Assembly: GCF_014192645.1 (NCBI RefSeq)
Contig: NZ_JACHYE010000010.1
Span: 1 to 64,000, forward strand
Origin: Herbaspirillum sp. Sphag64
GTDB taxonomy: Bacteria; Pseudomonadota; Gammaproteobacteria; Burkholderiales; Burkholderiaceae_D
Length of the DNA stretch: 64,000 nt
Direction: 5' to 3'
Each line of letters opens with the position of its first letter. The stretch's first letter is position 1. The translations under genes were made by a program, and so were the position numbers. The notes beneath the pieces are model-generated. The model made no database searches. It worked only from the letters and a program-made list of their open reading frames with translations, and was not told the origin of the DNA. Below are positions 17,484 to 27,038 of this stretch, one piece after another.

Positions 17484-17500
17484 CTGGCTAGCTGACTTCT
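17475..17500. terminator. Bidirectional hairpin between DUF427 and yghU-like genes
   Basis: GTCAGCTAG and CTAGCTGAC form a 9-bp perfect stem with loop CTGG, followed by TTCTCT. The stem contains the DUF427 stop codon and the hairpin ends right at the stop of the convergent gene, so it could serve both strands. Confidence 0.55.
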
Positions 17501-18379
17501 CTAGCTGGCTGTAGCCGTCAGCTTATCCTGCGTTTTGGTCTCAAAATCGCTGGCATCATGGCGCTCGAGCAGTTGCTCGGCCGGGGTGCCGCTGGTTCGG
17601 TTGACCATGCGCCCACGCTTGACCGCTGGTCGTGCATAAATCTCGTCGGCCCAGCGTTGTACATGCTGGTATTCGTGCACGCTCAAAAACTCCGCAGCGC
17701 CGTAGTTCCAGCCTTTAACGAGTCCACCGTACCAAGGGAAGACGGCGATATCGGCGATGCTGTATTCATCTCCGGCGAGGAAGCGATGCTTGGCCAGATG
17801 TTGGTTGAGTACGTCCAGCTGGCGCTTGACTTCCATCGCAAAGCGATCGATCGCGTATTCGATCTTGGTCGGTGCATACGTATAGAAGTGACCAAAGCCG
17901 CCACCCAGATAGGGGGCGCTACCCATTTGCCAGAACAGCCAGTTCAAGGCTTCGGTGCGGGCTGCGCTGTCCTTGGGCAGGAAGGCACCGAATTTCTCTG
18001 CCAGATACAACAGGATCGAACCTGACTCAAATACCCGCACAGGTGCTGCGCCACTGTAGTCGAGCAGTGCCGGAATCTTGGAATTAGGATTGATGTCCAC
18101 AAAGCCGGAGCCAAACTGATCGCCATTGCCGATGCGGATCAGCCAGGCATCGTACTCAGCACCGGTGTGACCGAGTGCCAGTAATTCTTCCAGCAAAATC
18201 GTGACCTTGACGCCGTTCGGTGTACCTTGCGAATACAGTTGCAGCGGATGTTTGCCGCGCGGCAGTTCCTTGTCATGCGTGGCGCCGGCAACCGGACGAT
18301 TGGTACTGGCAAAGGTGCCACCGTTGGGTTTGGTCCAGGTCCAGACGGCGGGCGGTGTGTAGCTTGGCGTATCGGCCAT
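17501..18379 (-). CDS. yghU: Glutathione-dependent disulphide-bond oxidoreductase, YghU-like
   Basis: 292-residue glutathione transferase homologue of the Nu class, which reduces organic hydroperoxides and disulphides with two bound glutathiones. The N-terminal extension before the thioredoxin-like domain (YTPPAVWTWTKPNGGTFAST) and the LQLYSQGTPNGVKVTILLEE strand-helix are typical of YghU. The C-terminal helical domain runs from about residue 140. It stands alone, convergent with the DUF427 gene. Confidence 0.9.
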   Translation of the reverse strand: MADTPSYTPPAVWTWTKPNGGTFASTNRPVAGATHDKELPRGKHPLQLYSQGTPNGVKVTILLEELLALGHTGAEYDAWLIRIGNGDQFGSGFVDINPNSKIPALLDYSGAAPVRVFESGSILLYLAEKFGAFLPKDSAARTEALNWLFWQMGSAPYLGGGFGHFYTYAPTKIEYAIDRFAMEVKRQLDVLNQHLAKHRFLAGDEYSIADIAVFPWYGGLVKGWNYGAAEFLSVHEYQHVQRWADEIYARPAVKRGRMVNRTSGTPAEQLLERHDASDFETKTQDKLTATAS

Positions 18380-18454
18380 GGTGGGCTCCGTGTAGGTGTA
18401 ACGTCGAGCCTTTGATTATAGCTTTTGAGGAAAAAACGTGATGGCCGGTCCCGA

Positions 18455-19684
18455 TTATCGCTGCAGGGCGCGTGCCACGAAATCCTCGCGGAAAAACCGT
18501 CGAATCGAAAACGCTTCAATCGGCGTTACCGTGCTGCCGGTATCAATCAACTCGGCCATCACATCACCCACCCCCGGTCCAAGCTGGAAGCCTGCGCCGC
18601 AGAAGCCAAATGCATAATGCAGACCCGGTTCTTTGGTGCTGGTGCCCATGATCGGCAAATCGTCCGGCAGGTAACTTTCAATGCCCGACCATACCCGCAG
18701 CAGATTTAACTGACGCAAGGCAGGGGCGATACGTTGCAGCTGGTAGAGCTGGTTGAGCGTGTTTTCAGGACGCACATAGGCGCGTTTGAGATCAGGATAG
18801 GCCGGCCCGCGATTGCCACCACCGAAAATGATATTGCCGCGCGGGATCTGGCGGAAGTACAGCGTTTCCAGATCGTTAGAGGCAGAGACGCCGATTACGG
18901 TTTTCAAACCATAGGGAACCGGTTCGGTCACGCCCATTTGTGGCCCGTGGGCGACCAGATTGACTGACTCGCCAAAACTGCTCGATAACCTGTTAGCCCA
19001 CGCTCCGGCAGCAATCAATACGGCAGGCGCACGGAAGACCCTGCCATCGGTGGCGGTAGCGCGAAAGTCTTCACCATCTTTTTCGACCTCGTCGACTTCG
19101 GTATTTTCAAAAATCTGTGCGCCTGCGCGCGCTGCAGCTCGACCAAAGGCGGGCGCTGCCAGTCGCGGATTGGCATGGCCGTCTAATGGCGAGTAGGATC
19201 CACCACCGATTTGCGGACCAAGGAACGGAAAGCGCTCACGCAATTGCTTGCCGCTAAAAATTTCTAGATCGAGCCCAAGCTCTCGCGCGCGCAGGGCGTA
19301 GTCTTCAAACATCCCTAGTCGCTCAGTGCCATAGCAGACCCGCATATGACCGGAAGGGAGAAACTCGACATCTTCACCAATCAGCTGCGGCAGTTTTCGC
19401 CAGATGTCCAGTGAGCGGTTTGCCAGTGGAATCTGCAGCAGATTGCGTCCCTGCCGCCGGACGTTACCAAAATTGGTCCCACTAGCTTGTTGACCCAGCA
19501 AACCGCGTTCCAGCAGGATCACCGAGCGGCCGCGTTGGCGCAGGAAAAAGGCTGCTGCACTACCCATGATGCCACCACCGACAATGATCACATCGGCCTG
19601 ATATTGAGCAGCCGAGACAATCGTGGCAACACGGCCTGCATCATTGATTATTGCGTTGCCATTCATTGCAGAGACGCTACTCAT
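18455..19684 (-). CDS. FAD oxidoreductase subunit, OoxB/HcnC-like
   Basis: 409-residue flavoprotein of the D-amino-acid-oxidase fold. The Rossmann FAD motif is VIIVGGGIMGSAAAFFLRQR near residue 32, and the C-terminal substrate/FAD region is LPDDLPIMGTS and FCGAGFQLGPGVG. This is the catalytic subunit type of opine oxidases, D-hydroxyproline dehydrogenase and HcnC. Its start overlaps the stop of the 19681 gene by four bases. It is the last gene of the operon 26915-18455. Soluble or membrane-associated enzyme oxidising a C-N bond; the substrate is unresolved. Confidence 0.85.
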   Translation of the reverse strand: MSSVSAMNGNAIINDAGRVATIVSAAQYQADVIIVGGGIMGSAAAFFLRQRGRSVILLERGLLGQQASGTNFGNVRRQGRNLLQIPLANRSLDIWRKLPQLIGEDVEFLPSGHMRVCYGTERLGMFEDYALRARELGLDLEIFSGKQLRERFPFLGPQIGGGSYSPLDGHANPRLAAPAFGRAAARAGAQIFENTEVDEVEKDGEDFRATATDGRVFRAPAVLIAAGAWANRLSSSFGESVNLVAHGPQMGVTEPVPYGLKTVIGVSASNDLETLYFRQIPRGNIIFGGGNRGPAYPDLKRAYVRPENTLNQLYQLQRIAPALRQLNLLRVWSGIESYLPDDLPIMGTSTKEPGLHYAFGFCGAGFQLGPGVGDVMAELIDTGSTVTPIEAFSIRRFFREDFVARALQR

Positions 19685-21108
19685 TGTGGTTCCTCAACGA
19701 TACTGAATGCCAGCGGCTTGACTGGCGCCTGGGTACGCAAGCGGCCGACGTCCGCGACCGGGCAGCCAATGGCAGCGGCAATGACCTCAGCACCGGCATG
19801 CCCGCAATAGCGTCCCTGACAACGGCCCATGCCGACCCGGCTGAAAGCCTTGGCACGATTGGCCTCTTGCGCGCCCTTGTGATGGACGACTTCACGCAGC
19901 TCTCCCGCCGTGATGCCCTCGCAACGGCAGACGATGGCACTATCGGGCAGGCTGGCAGCCTGTTGCGCCGGCCACGGAAAGGCTTGCTGCAGCCCGAGAC
20001 GGAACTGTTCCATGGCAGCTTGTTCCTGATGCAGCTGTGCCAGCTGCTCGACCGCAACAGGCGCTGCCTGATTGCTCTTGGAGGTACTTCGTAAGTCTGC
20101 CAGCGCAGCCAGTGCAGCCAGTCGTCCGGCATTTTCGGCGGCATCGGCGCCACGGATGCGTGCACCATCACCGGCCAGATAAACCCCCGGTACCGAGCTA
20201 CGGCCATCAGCGTCAACTCGTGGTAGCCATTGGCGTGAAGCCTCATCAAATACAAATTCACAACGTGCCAGATCGGCCAGCTGGGTTTCGGCACGCAAGT
20301 GATAACCCATGGCGACTGCATCGCAGCTGAGGGCATGTTCGCGACCGTCAGCGCTGCGATAGCGTACACCTTGTACCCCTGACTCCGGGGTGCCTTCGAT
20401 CTGCACTGGGGTGATTCCGCGCTGGATATCGACACCGGCTCGCCGGATTGCATTGAGCAAGAATAGCCCCTTAAACAAGACACCCGGGCGCGCCAGCAAC
20501 TTCGGTAGTGCGCGCCATTGCAAGCGGAACGGTGAGGTATCCAGCACTGCTGCCACATTGGCACCAGCCTTGCTGTATTGACTGGCGACCAGATAGAGCA
20601 GCGGACCGCTTCCCATGAAGACGACCTTGCGACCGACCGAGACTGCCTGTGACTTCAGGGCGACCTGTGCTGCACCAAGCGAGTAGGTCCCCGCATACTG
20701 CCAGCCGGGTGTGGGCATCAGCCGGTCGGTGGCACCGGTACAGAGCACCAGAATGTCGTAGGCCAATGCGCTGGCACGTGGTGCGCGCTCCTGTTGCATT
20801 TGTTGCATCTGATGCATCAGATGCACCCGTCCTTCGCTGATGTTCCAGGCCAGGGTTTGCGGATGGTAGTTGACCTTGTCGCGCAGCTGATCAAAGCAGT
20901 CATGCAAGGCCTGGGCACGATTGGCTTCCGTGCCATACAGCTGTGGATAGGAACGACTGAAGTTGTCGGGCTGACGGCGGTAGATCTGACCACCGTCGCG
21001 CCGTCCTTCATCAATGATGGTCGGCCTCAGTCCGGCAGCGACAAACGTTTCAGCGCAGCGCACACCGGCCGGGCCTGCGCCGATGATGACTATGCGAGGT
21101 TGGGCCAT
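19681..21108 (-). CDS. FAD/NAD(P)-type oxidoreductase subunit, OoxA/HcnB-like
   Basis: 475 residues. N-terminal FAD motif VIIGAGPAGVRCAETFVAAG, then DGGQIYRRQP, characteristic of OoxA-type opine oxidase subunits. A second nucleotide loop lies near VVFMGSGPLLYLVASQY. The C-terminus is a BFD-like Fe-S domain with four cysteines (CRCEG and GRCQGRYCG, about residues 390-435). It overlaps both neighbours and should form a heterotrimer with the 2Fe-2S protein and the OoxB-like subunit, passing electrons from the catalytic flavin towards the respiratory chain. Confidence 0.85.
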   Translation of the reverse strand: MAQPRIVIIGAGPAGVRCAETFVAAGLRPTIIDEGRRDGGQIYRRQPDNFSRSYPQLYGTEANRAQALHDCFDQLRDKVNYHPQTLAWNISEGRVHLMHQMQQMQQERAPRASALAYDILVLCTGATDRLMPTPGWQYAGTYSLGAAQVALKSQAVSVGRKVVFMGSGPLLYLVASQYSKAGANVAAVLDTSPFRLQWRALPKLLARPGVLFKGLFLLNAIRRAGVDIQRGITPVQIEGTPESGVQGVRYRSADGREHALSCDAVAMGYHLRAETQLADLARCEFVFDEASRQWLPRVDADGRSSVPGVYLAGDGARIRGADAAENAGRLAALAALADLRSTSKSNQAAPVAVEQLAQLHQEQAAMEQFRLGLQQAFPWPAQQAASLPDSAIVCRCEGITAGELREVVHHKGAQEANRAKAFSRVGMGRCQGRYCGHAGAEVIAAAIGCPVADVGRLRTQAPVKPLAFSIVEEPQ

Positions 21109-21425
21109 GTCAGCTCCAGCGTGTTGGTTGTGACATCCATGCCAGCTTCGACCTGGGTTGCGCAGGCGCGCAGACGCTGACCCGCAGTATTCCAGACCCA
21201 GCAGTCCTGGCAGGCACCCATGAGGCAGAATCCGGCGCGCTTTTCGCTGCCAAACTCGGAGCGGCGCACGTAGTCGCCGTGCATGAGCATGGCAGTGAGC
21301 AAGGTATCGCCTTGCAGCGCAGTCACTTCTCGTCCGTCAAGTCTGAAACGGATCTCGGTGCGCTGGGTTTCATCAAGCCGGACCATGCGCGCAGCGGGCA
21401 GCGATGTCAGGGGGGGCGAACTCAT
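21090..21425 (-). CDS. 2Fe-2S ferredoxin-like subunit, HcnA/OoxX-like
   Basis: 111 residues forming a single Fer2_4-type domain. The cluster ligands are visible in GFCLMGACQDCWV and the later RACATQV. The start at 21425 is set by AAGGAG seven bases upstream and a four-base overlap with the ABC ATPase stop; an open frame to 21548 is an out-of-frame overlap with the ATPase. It is the smallest subunit of the three-part dehydrogenase and overlaps the OoxA-like gene by 19 bases. Confidence 0.87.
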   Translation of the reverse strand: MSSPPLTSLPAARMVRLDETQRTEIRFRLDGREVTALQGDTLLTAMLMHGDYVRRSEFGSEKRAGFCLMGACQDCWVWNTAGQRLRACATQVEAGMDVTTNTLELTWPNLA

Positions 21426-23326
21426 ATGGTGACTCCTTCGACGGGGACCAGTGCCTGTTGTATACGTTGCAGATCGGCATCGGACCGATGACATAGAATT
21501 TCTCCACCATGCTCCATATTGCGGCGACGTGGCGGCACGACGTTGCACACGCCATCAATACGCAGTGCACAGCGTGGCAGGAAGGTACAGATATCGGGTG
21601 AGGTGGATACCTCGCCAATGGCAGGCAGCTCTTGTGGCGTACGGCCACTGGCCTGCTCCAGCCAGCCTTGACGCAGCGCCGGCACGGATGACAGCAACAG
21701 ATGCGAATAGGGATGGTAAGGCGGTGCCATCATTGCTTCACGCGGGCGCTTGGCGACCATATGGCCGGCGTACAGCACGACAATGTCATCACAGATTGCG
21801 CGCACGGTACTGATGTCATGGCTGATGAACATGTAGGACACGCCAAGCTCACGACGCAGCTGTGCCAGCAGTTCCAGAATCCCAGCGGCGACTACGGTGT
21901 CGAGTGCGGAGGTGACTTCATCGCACAGAATCAGATCCGGTTCAGCAGCCAGTGCACGGGCCAGATTGGCACGTTGCTTCTGACCACCGGAGAGTTCGCC
22001 GGGCAGACGATCAGCGACGCTGGCCGGGAGTTGCACCAGATCCAGCAATTGCAGCATGCGCCGTCGCATGGCCTGACCGGACAGGCCATGGTAGAAGGCC
22101 AGTGGCCGGCTCAGGATACGGCCGATCGTATGCGCCGGATTGAGCGCGGTATCGGCATTCTGGAACACGATCTGAATCCGTCGGAACTGCTCCCGCGTGC
22201 GACCTGCCAGCGTTGGTGACAGCGGTACGCCATCCAGCGAAATCGATCCGCGGGCAGGTGCAATCATGCCCGCCACCGCACGCGCCAGCGTCGTCTTGCC
22301 GGAGCCGGATTCACCAATGACGCCGATGGTGGTGCCACAGGCAATGGTCAGATTGATGTCATCGAGAATACGGACACCTGGCAAGCCCTTGTTGTCGGGG
22401 CTGCCGTAACCAGCGATCAGACCGCGAATCCTCAGCAAGGGCTCTTTTTCAGCTTGCTCAAGCACATCAGAAGAGAGCACTGCCGGTGCTAATTCTGCCA
22501 GTTGCAGAGCCGGTGTAGCAGCGGCTAGCAGGCTCTGTGTGTAGGCATTGGCAGGAGTAGTCAGAATTTGTCCGGTGTCACCGACTTCCCGCACTGCACC
22601 GTCACGCAGGACGATGATGCGATCCGCCATCTGTGCCACTACGGCCAGATCATGGGAGACATAAACAGCGGTAGTACCGATTTCCTTGACCACATGTTTG
22701 AATGCACGCAGCACCTCGATCTGGGTGGTGACATCCAGTGCCGTCGTCGGCTCATCCAGGATCACCAGCTCAGGATCGGTAATCAATGCCATCGCCGCCA
22801 TCAGACGCTGTAACTGACCACCCGAGACCTGATGTGGATAGCGCTCGCCGATATGCTCAGGGTCCGGCAACGCCAACGAACGAAACAGCTTGATTGCCTT
22901 GGCCTCTGCCTGCTCGCGCGACAGGGTCTTGTGAATCAGTGCGCTCTCGATCACCTGTTCCATCAGAGTCCGTGACGGATTAAACGCCGAGGCAGCACTT
23001 TGCGCGATATAGGCAACATCGCGCCCACGCATGCCGCACAGCTCGCCGTGACTGAGTGCAAGAACATCACGTTGCCCAATACGCACACTGCCGCCAACAA
23101 TCCGGCAGCCGCTGCGGGCATAGCCCATCAGCGAGAGCGCGATGGTGGTCTTGCCGGAGCCCGATTCACCGATCAGGGCAAGTACTTCGCCTCGCGCCAA
23201 CGAAAAATCAACATCCTTGACGATCACGGTGTCACTGCCATCATCCTTGCTGGCAACCACACGCAAGCCCTTTACCTCCACCAGCGTGGCCCCGGTCTGG
23301 CCATGATCTTTGTCGCAATGGTTCAT
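21422..23326 (-). CDS. Fused oligopeptide-type ABC ATPase (DppD-DppF-like)
   Basis: 634 residues with two complete ATPase halves. The first has Walker A GESGSGKTT (near 55), signature VSGGQLQRL and Walker B VILDEPTTALD. The second has Walker A GESGSGKTT (near 345), LSGGQKQRA and ILCDEVTSALD. A C-terminal CTFLPRC-type cysteine region is as in peptide importers. The fusion replaces separate DppD and DppF proteins. It is separated from the upstream permease by four bases. Confidence 0.92.
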   Translation of the reverse strand: MNHCDKDHGQTGATLVEVKGLRVVASKDDGSDTVIVKDVDFSLARGEVLALIGESGSGKTTIALSLMGYARSGCRIVGGSVRIGQRDVLALSHGELCGMRGRDVAYIAQSAASAFNPSRTLMEQVIESALIHKTLSREQAEAKAIKLFRSLALPDPEHIGERYPHQVSGGQLQRLMAAMALITDPELVILDEPTTALDVTTQIEVLRAFKHVVKEIGTTAVYVSHDLAVVAQMADRIIVLRDGAVREVGDTGQILTTPANAYTQSLLAAATPALQLAELAPAVLSSDVLEQAEKEPLLRIRGLIAGYGSPDNKGLPGVRILDDINLTIACGTTIGVIGESGSGKTTLARAVAGMIAPARGSISLDGVPLSPTLAGRTREQFRRIQIVFQNADTALNPAHTIGRILSRPLAFYHGLSGQAMRRRMLQLLDLVQLPASVADRLPGELSGGQKQRANLARALAAEPDLILCDEVTSALDTVVAAGILELLAQLRRELGVSYMFISHDISTVRAICDDIVVLYAGHMVAKRPREAMMAPPYHPYSHLLLSSVPALRQGWLEQASGRTPQELPAIGEVSTSPDICTFLPRCALRIDGVCNVVPPRRRNMEHGGEILCHRSDADLQRIQQALVPVEGVTI

Positions 23327-23330
23327 GGCA

Positions 23331-24263
23331 TTATTCCTTTCTGGCGCGTTTGCCGCGCAGATTGTCGATCAGCAGATTGACACCAATGGTCAGGGTGGCA
23401 ATGGCCAGTGCCGGCATAATCACGGCTACGGAACCATCACCGAGACCAGAAATATTTTCACGTACCAGCGAGCCCCAGTCGGCATCTGGTGGCTGTACCC
23501 CCAGACTCAGAAAGCTCAGGCCACTGAGCAGCAGCACCACAAAGACAAAGCGCAGCCCGAAGTCGGCCAGTACCGGACGGATCATGTTGGGCAGCATCTC
23601 CACACAGGTGATGTAGAACACGCCTTCACCGCGTGCTTTGGCAGCCTGAACGTATTCCATGGCTTGCACATTGACCGCCAGCGAGCGTGCCATCCGGTAT
23701 GCACCTGGCATATAGGTCAACGCGGCTGTCAGGATCAGTAACCAGACCGAGGAACCGAACGATGCCACCATCATCAGCGCAAACATCTTGCTGGGGATGG
23801 AGATCAATGCATCCAGAATCCGGCTGAGGACGTCATCGATCCAGCCGCCCGCAAGCGCTGCAAACAGCGCCAGCGTCGTGCCGACTGTACTGGCCATGAC
23901 GGTCGCTGCCAGTGCCAGCCCGATTGTGTAGCGCGTGCCGAACAGGATGCGACTGAGCATGTCACGTCCCAGATAGTCGGTGCCAAGCCAGAAATGACTG
24001 CTCATCCCGCCGAAGACATCGTTATCAACAATGGCACTGGCATCAAAGGGAGAAATACTGGGGCCGAACACCGCCATCAATAGCCAGAAGCACACAATCG
24101 CGAGTCCCAGCATGCTTAATCTGGAGCGACCGTGCGGCTTGCGATACGGGGTTGTTACGGTTGCCGTAGTGTTGGCAAGGTTAAGTGGTGCAACGGTATC
24201 GACGGCGTTCTCTACCTTGTCCGCTGCAGCAGAATCAACGGTGTTGTGTGCGGGAGCGTTCAT
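23331..24263 (-). CDS. Oligopeptide-type ABC permease, DppC-like
   Basis: 310 residues. The cytoplasmic N-terminal leader (about 50 residues) is followed by the DppC start (MLGLAIVCFWLLMAVFGPSI, then HFWLGTDYLGRDMLSRILFG), about six membrane helices and the EAA-like coupling loop YVQAAKARGEGVFY. Its ATG overlaps the stop of the DppB-like gene by four bases. Confidence 0.92.
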   Translation of the reverse strand: MNAPAHNTVDSAAADKVENAVDTVAPLNLANTTATVTTPYRKPHGRSRLSMLGLAIVCFWLLMAVFGPSISPFDASAIVDNDVFGGMSSHFWLGTDYLGRDMLSRILFGTRYTIGLALAATVMASTVGTTLALFAALAGGWIDDVLSRILDALISIPSKMFALMMVASFGSSVWLLILTAALTYMPGAYRMARSLAVNVQAMEYVQAAKARGEGVFYITCVEMLPNMIRPVLADFGLRFVFVVLLLSGLSFLSLGVQPPDADWGSLVRENISGLGDGSVAVIMPALAIATLTIGVNLLIDNLRGKRARKE

Positions 24264-25216
24264 CGGTTTCTCAATCTTGGATTGGAGATAATGGCAAGCA
24301 GGTCGGCGACCAGTACCAGTAGCAGATAACCTGCACAGAAAATCATGGCACAGGCTTGAACTAAAGGCATGTCGCGGGTAGTGACGGCATCGACCATCAG
24401 TGTCGAGATGCCGGGATAATTGAAAATCGACTCCACAATGATGACCCCACCGAGGAGATACGACAGGCTCATTGCCACCGCATTAGCGATCGGGCCAACC
24501 GCATTGGGTAACGCATGACGCAACACGATGCGGGTCGAACTGGCGCCTTTGAGCAACGCCATCTCAACATAGGGCGCACGCAGTTGATCGATCACGGCGG
24601 CGCGTGTCATGCGTGCCATTTGCGCCACGATGACGCAGCACAGCGTCATCACCGGCATGGCGTAGGCTTTCAGAAAATCTGCGATCCCGTTGATATCGGA
24701 GGTATGCGACAACGCCGACAGCCAGCGCAGCTTGACCGCAAAGATCATCACCGCAATGGTGGCCACCAGAAACTCTGGTACTGACACCATCATCACTGCA
24801 CCGACGTTGACACAGCGGTCTAGCAGCGAGCCGCGATACATGGCTGAAGCAATTCCCAGCAACAAGGCGATCGGTACCGATACAGCGGCGGTGACACCGG
24901 CCAGTAGCAACGAAGAAGGTAAGCGTCCGGCAATCATTTGCGCCACCGGTGAATTATTCACCAGTGACATACCAGGGTCGCCCGAGAGCATACCGCTGAG
25001 CCAGTTGGCATAACGCAATGGCAAGGGCAAGTCGAGCCCAAACTGATGCCGCAATGCGGCCACGGTTTCTGGCGTAGCAGCTTGACCCAGCGCAGTCTGC
25101 GCGGCGTCACCCGGTAACAGGTTGGTAATCAGGAAAACGGCAATTGACACCAGCAGCAAGGTCAGTGCTCCCAGTGCCAGGCGTCGCAGGATAAGTCGCA
25201 AGACCATACTGTTCAT
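24260..25216 (-). CDS. Oligopeptide-type ABC permease, DppB-like
   Basis: 318 residues with the DppB hallmarks: an N-terminal membrane anchor (LRLILRRLALGALTLLLVS), FLITNLLPGDAA, the RYANWLSG stretch and the coupling loop around YVEMALLKGASSTRIVLRHA. The start at 25216 has AAAGGA five bases upstream; an in-frame start ten codons earlier is less likely. It forms the channel with the DppC-like partner. Confidence 0.92.
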   Translation of the reverse strand: MNSMVLRLILRRLALGALTLLLVSIAVFLITNLLPGDAAQTALGQAATPETVAALRHQFGLDLPLPLRYANWLSGMLSGDPGMSLVNNSPVAQMIAGRLPSSLLLAGVTAAVSVPIALLLGIASAMYRGSLLDRCVNVGAVMMVSVPEFLVATIAVMIFAVKLRWLSALSHTSDINGIADFLKAYAMPVMTLCCVIVAQMARMTRAAVIDQLRAPYVEMALLKGASSTRIVLRHALPNAVGPIANAVAMSLSYLLGGVIIVESIFNYPGISTLMVDAVTTRDMPLVQACAMIFCAGYLLLVLVADLLAIISNPRLRNR

Positions 25217-25286
25217 TTCAATCCTTTCTGCCCATCTCACCGGCAACGGGTAGCGTGCCGGTGAGATAGTGTGGAGCGACTACACG

Positions 25287-26915
25287 TCAGGCTTCCAGCC
25301 AGACGTATTCAGCACAGGTGTAGTTCATGAAGGCACCCAATGGAATTGGCTGGATGCCTTTGATTTTGCTATTAATGCCTTCCAGATTGGTGATAAAGAC
25401 TGGAATGCCGATGCCACATTTTTCATGGACCAGTGTTTGCATATCGGCGTACAACTTCTTGCGCTTGTCAAAGTCGGTTTCGCCACGTGAAGCTACCAGC
25501 AGCTGATCGAACTGGGCGTTCTTCCAGCCAGATTCGTTCCATTGTGCGTCCGACTTGAAGAACTGGGTGAACAGAATATCGGCACTCGGACGCGGATTGA
25601 TATTACCGAATCCCAGCGGCACCTTCATCCATTGATTGGACCAGTAGCCGTCGGCAGGCAAACGCTTGACGTCGAGTTTGAGGCCGATCTTTTGTGCGGA
25701 CTGTTGCATCAGCAAGGCAATGTCGACCGAACCAGTTGCGGCAACGGAGGCAACCAGCGGAATGGTGCTGCCAATGACGCCTGCCTTTTGCAGATGGAAT
25801 TTCGCCTTGTCCGGATCATAGGGACGTTGCGGCAGACCAGCAAAGAAGAAGCGATTGGTCGGATCGATTGGCTGATCGTTGGCGACGACCGCATAACCAC
25901 GGAAGGCAGCAGCCTTGATCTGTTCACGATCCATCAGATACTTCATACCCAGCGTGAAATCCATGCTATTGCCGGGTACAACATCCTGACGGATCACCAG
26001 GTCGCTATAGAGGCCCGACTTGGTTTCCAGCACCGAGTAACCGGCGGTGGATTTGATCCGCGTGGTGGAGCGAGGATTGAGTTCGTTGATCCAGTGCACA
26101 TCACCAGAGAGCAGCGCATTGACGCGCGCAGCTTCATCCGGAATGCCGAACAGTTCGATTTCATCCAGATAAGGCTTGCCGGATTTCCAGTATTCCTCAT
26201 TGCGTACGGCGATGGTACGCACACCCGGGGTGAACTCTTTGCATTTGAATGCGCCGGTACCGTTGGCGGTTGTGAAGTTGGTGGTGCCATCCTTGATGAT
26301 CAGGAATTGCGCCGTTGCCAGAATCACCGGTAAGTCCGCGTTAGGGCCGGTCAACTTGATCTGTACTTCGTTGGGGCCAATGGCCTTGACGGAGTCGAAC
26401 TGATCAGCAATCACTTTGACCTTGGAGGCCGTTGCCGGATCTTTGTGGCGCATCAGAGAGTACACCACGTCAGCCGGGGTAAGTGGCTTGCCATCATGGA
26501 AGCGGATTCCGCTGCGCAGCTTGACGACCCATACCGTAGCGTCATTGGTCAGCATCGACTCGGCCAGTACCATCTCCGGTGCCAGCTTGGTATCAAGCGA
26601 GGTCAGACCGTTGTAGAACATGTGCGCCCGCGTGTAGTCGGTGGAGTGTGCGGTCTTGGCAGGGTCGAGCGTATCCGAAGTGGCGCTGGACTGGGTGGCG
26701 ATTCTGATTTTGCCGCCGCGACGCGGTGTTGCTGTTTGTGCCTGTGCACTACCAGCAATGGTGAGCAAACCAGTTGACGTCGCGCCCAGCAGACTGCCTG
26801 CCAGCACGGTACGCATCATGTCACGGCGGCTAAAACCGGCCCGGACATTTTCGATTGATTCGCCAACGATCAATTGGTCGCCTGCGGGGTTTTGCTCAAT
26901 TTTATTCTTACTCAT
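25287..26915 (-). CDS. Oligopeptide/opine-type substrate-binding protein with Tat signal
   Basis: 542 residues, SBP family 5 (DppA/OppA). A twin-arginine signal is visible at about residues 28-60: FSRRDMMRTVLAGSLLG, then a hydrophobic stretch ending AGSAQAQ, so export folded by the Tat system is likely. The mature protein starts RRGGKIRIATQ and contains LRSGIRFHDGKPLTPADVVY, the standard family block. The start at 26915 has GAGG upstream. First gene of the transporter-dehydrogenase operon. Confidence 0.9.
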   Translation of the reverse strand: MSKNKIEQNPAGDQLIVGESIENVRAGFSRRDMMRTVLAGSLLGATSTGLLTIAGSAQAQTATPRRGGKIRIATQSSATSDTLDPAKTAHSTDYTRAHMFYNGLTSLDTKLAPEMVLAESMLTNDATVWVVKLRSGIRFHDGKPLTPADVVYSLMRHKDPATASKVKVIADQFDSVKAIGPNEVQIKLTGPNADLPVILATAQFLIIKDGTTNFTTANGTGAFKCKEFTPGVRTIAVRNEEYWKSGKPYLDEIELFGIPDEAARVNALLSGDVHWINELNPRSTTRIKSTAGYSVLETKSGLYSDLVIRQDVVPGNSMDFTLGMKYLMDREQIKAAAFRGYAVVANDQPIDPTNRFFFAGLPQRPYDPDKAKFHLQKAGVIGSTIPLVASVAATGSVDIALLMQQSAQKIGLKLDVKRLPADGYWSNQWMKVPLGFGNINPRPSADILFTQFFKSDAQWNESGWKNAQFDQLLVASRGETDFDKRKKLYADMQTLVHEKCGIGIPVFITNLEGINSKIKGIQPIPLGAFMNYTCAEYVWLEA

Positions 26916-27038
26916 GAAAAGCCTCACCTAAGAAATTCAATCACCTGAATCACCAGCCGCTACACCGGTGGACTATATCAATGCAATTTACATGCCGTCA
27001 CGACCTGCAAAATTTACTGCCATTCAAATCAAATCAAC

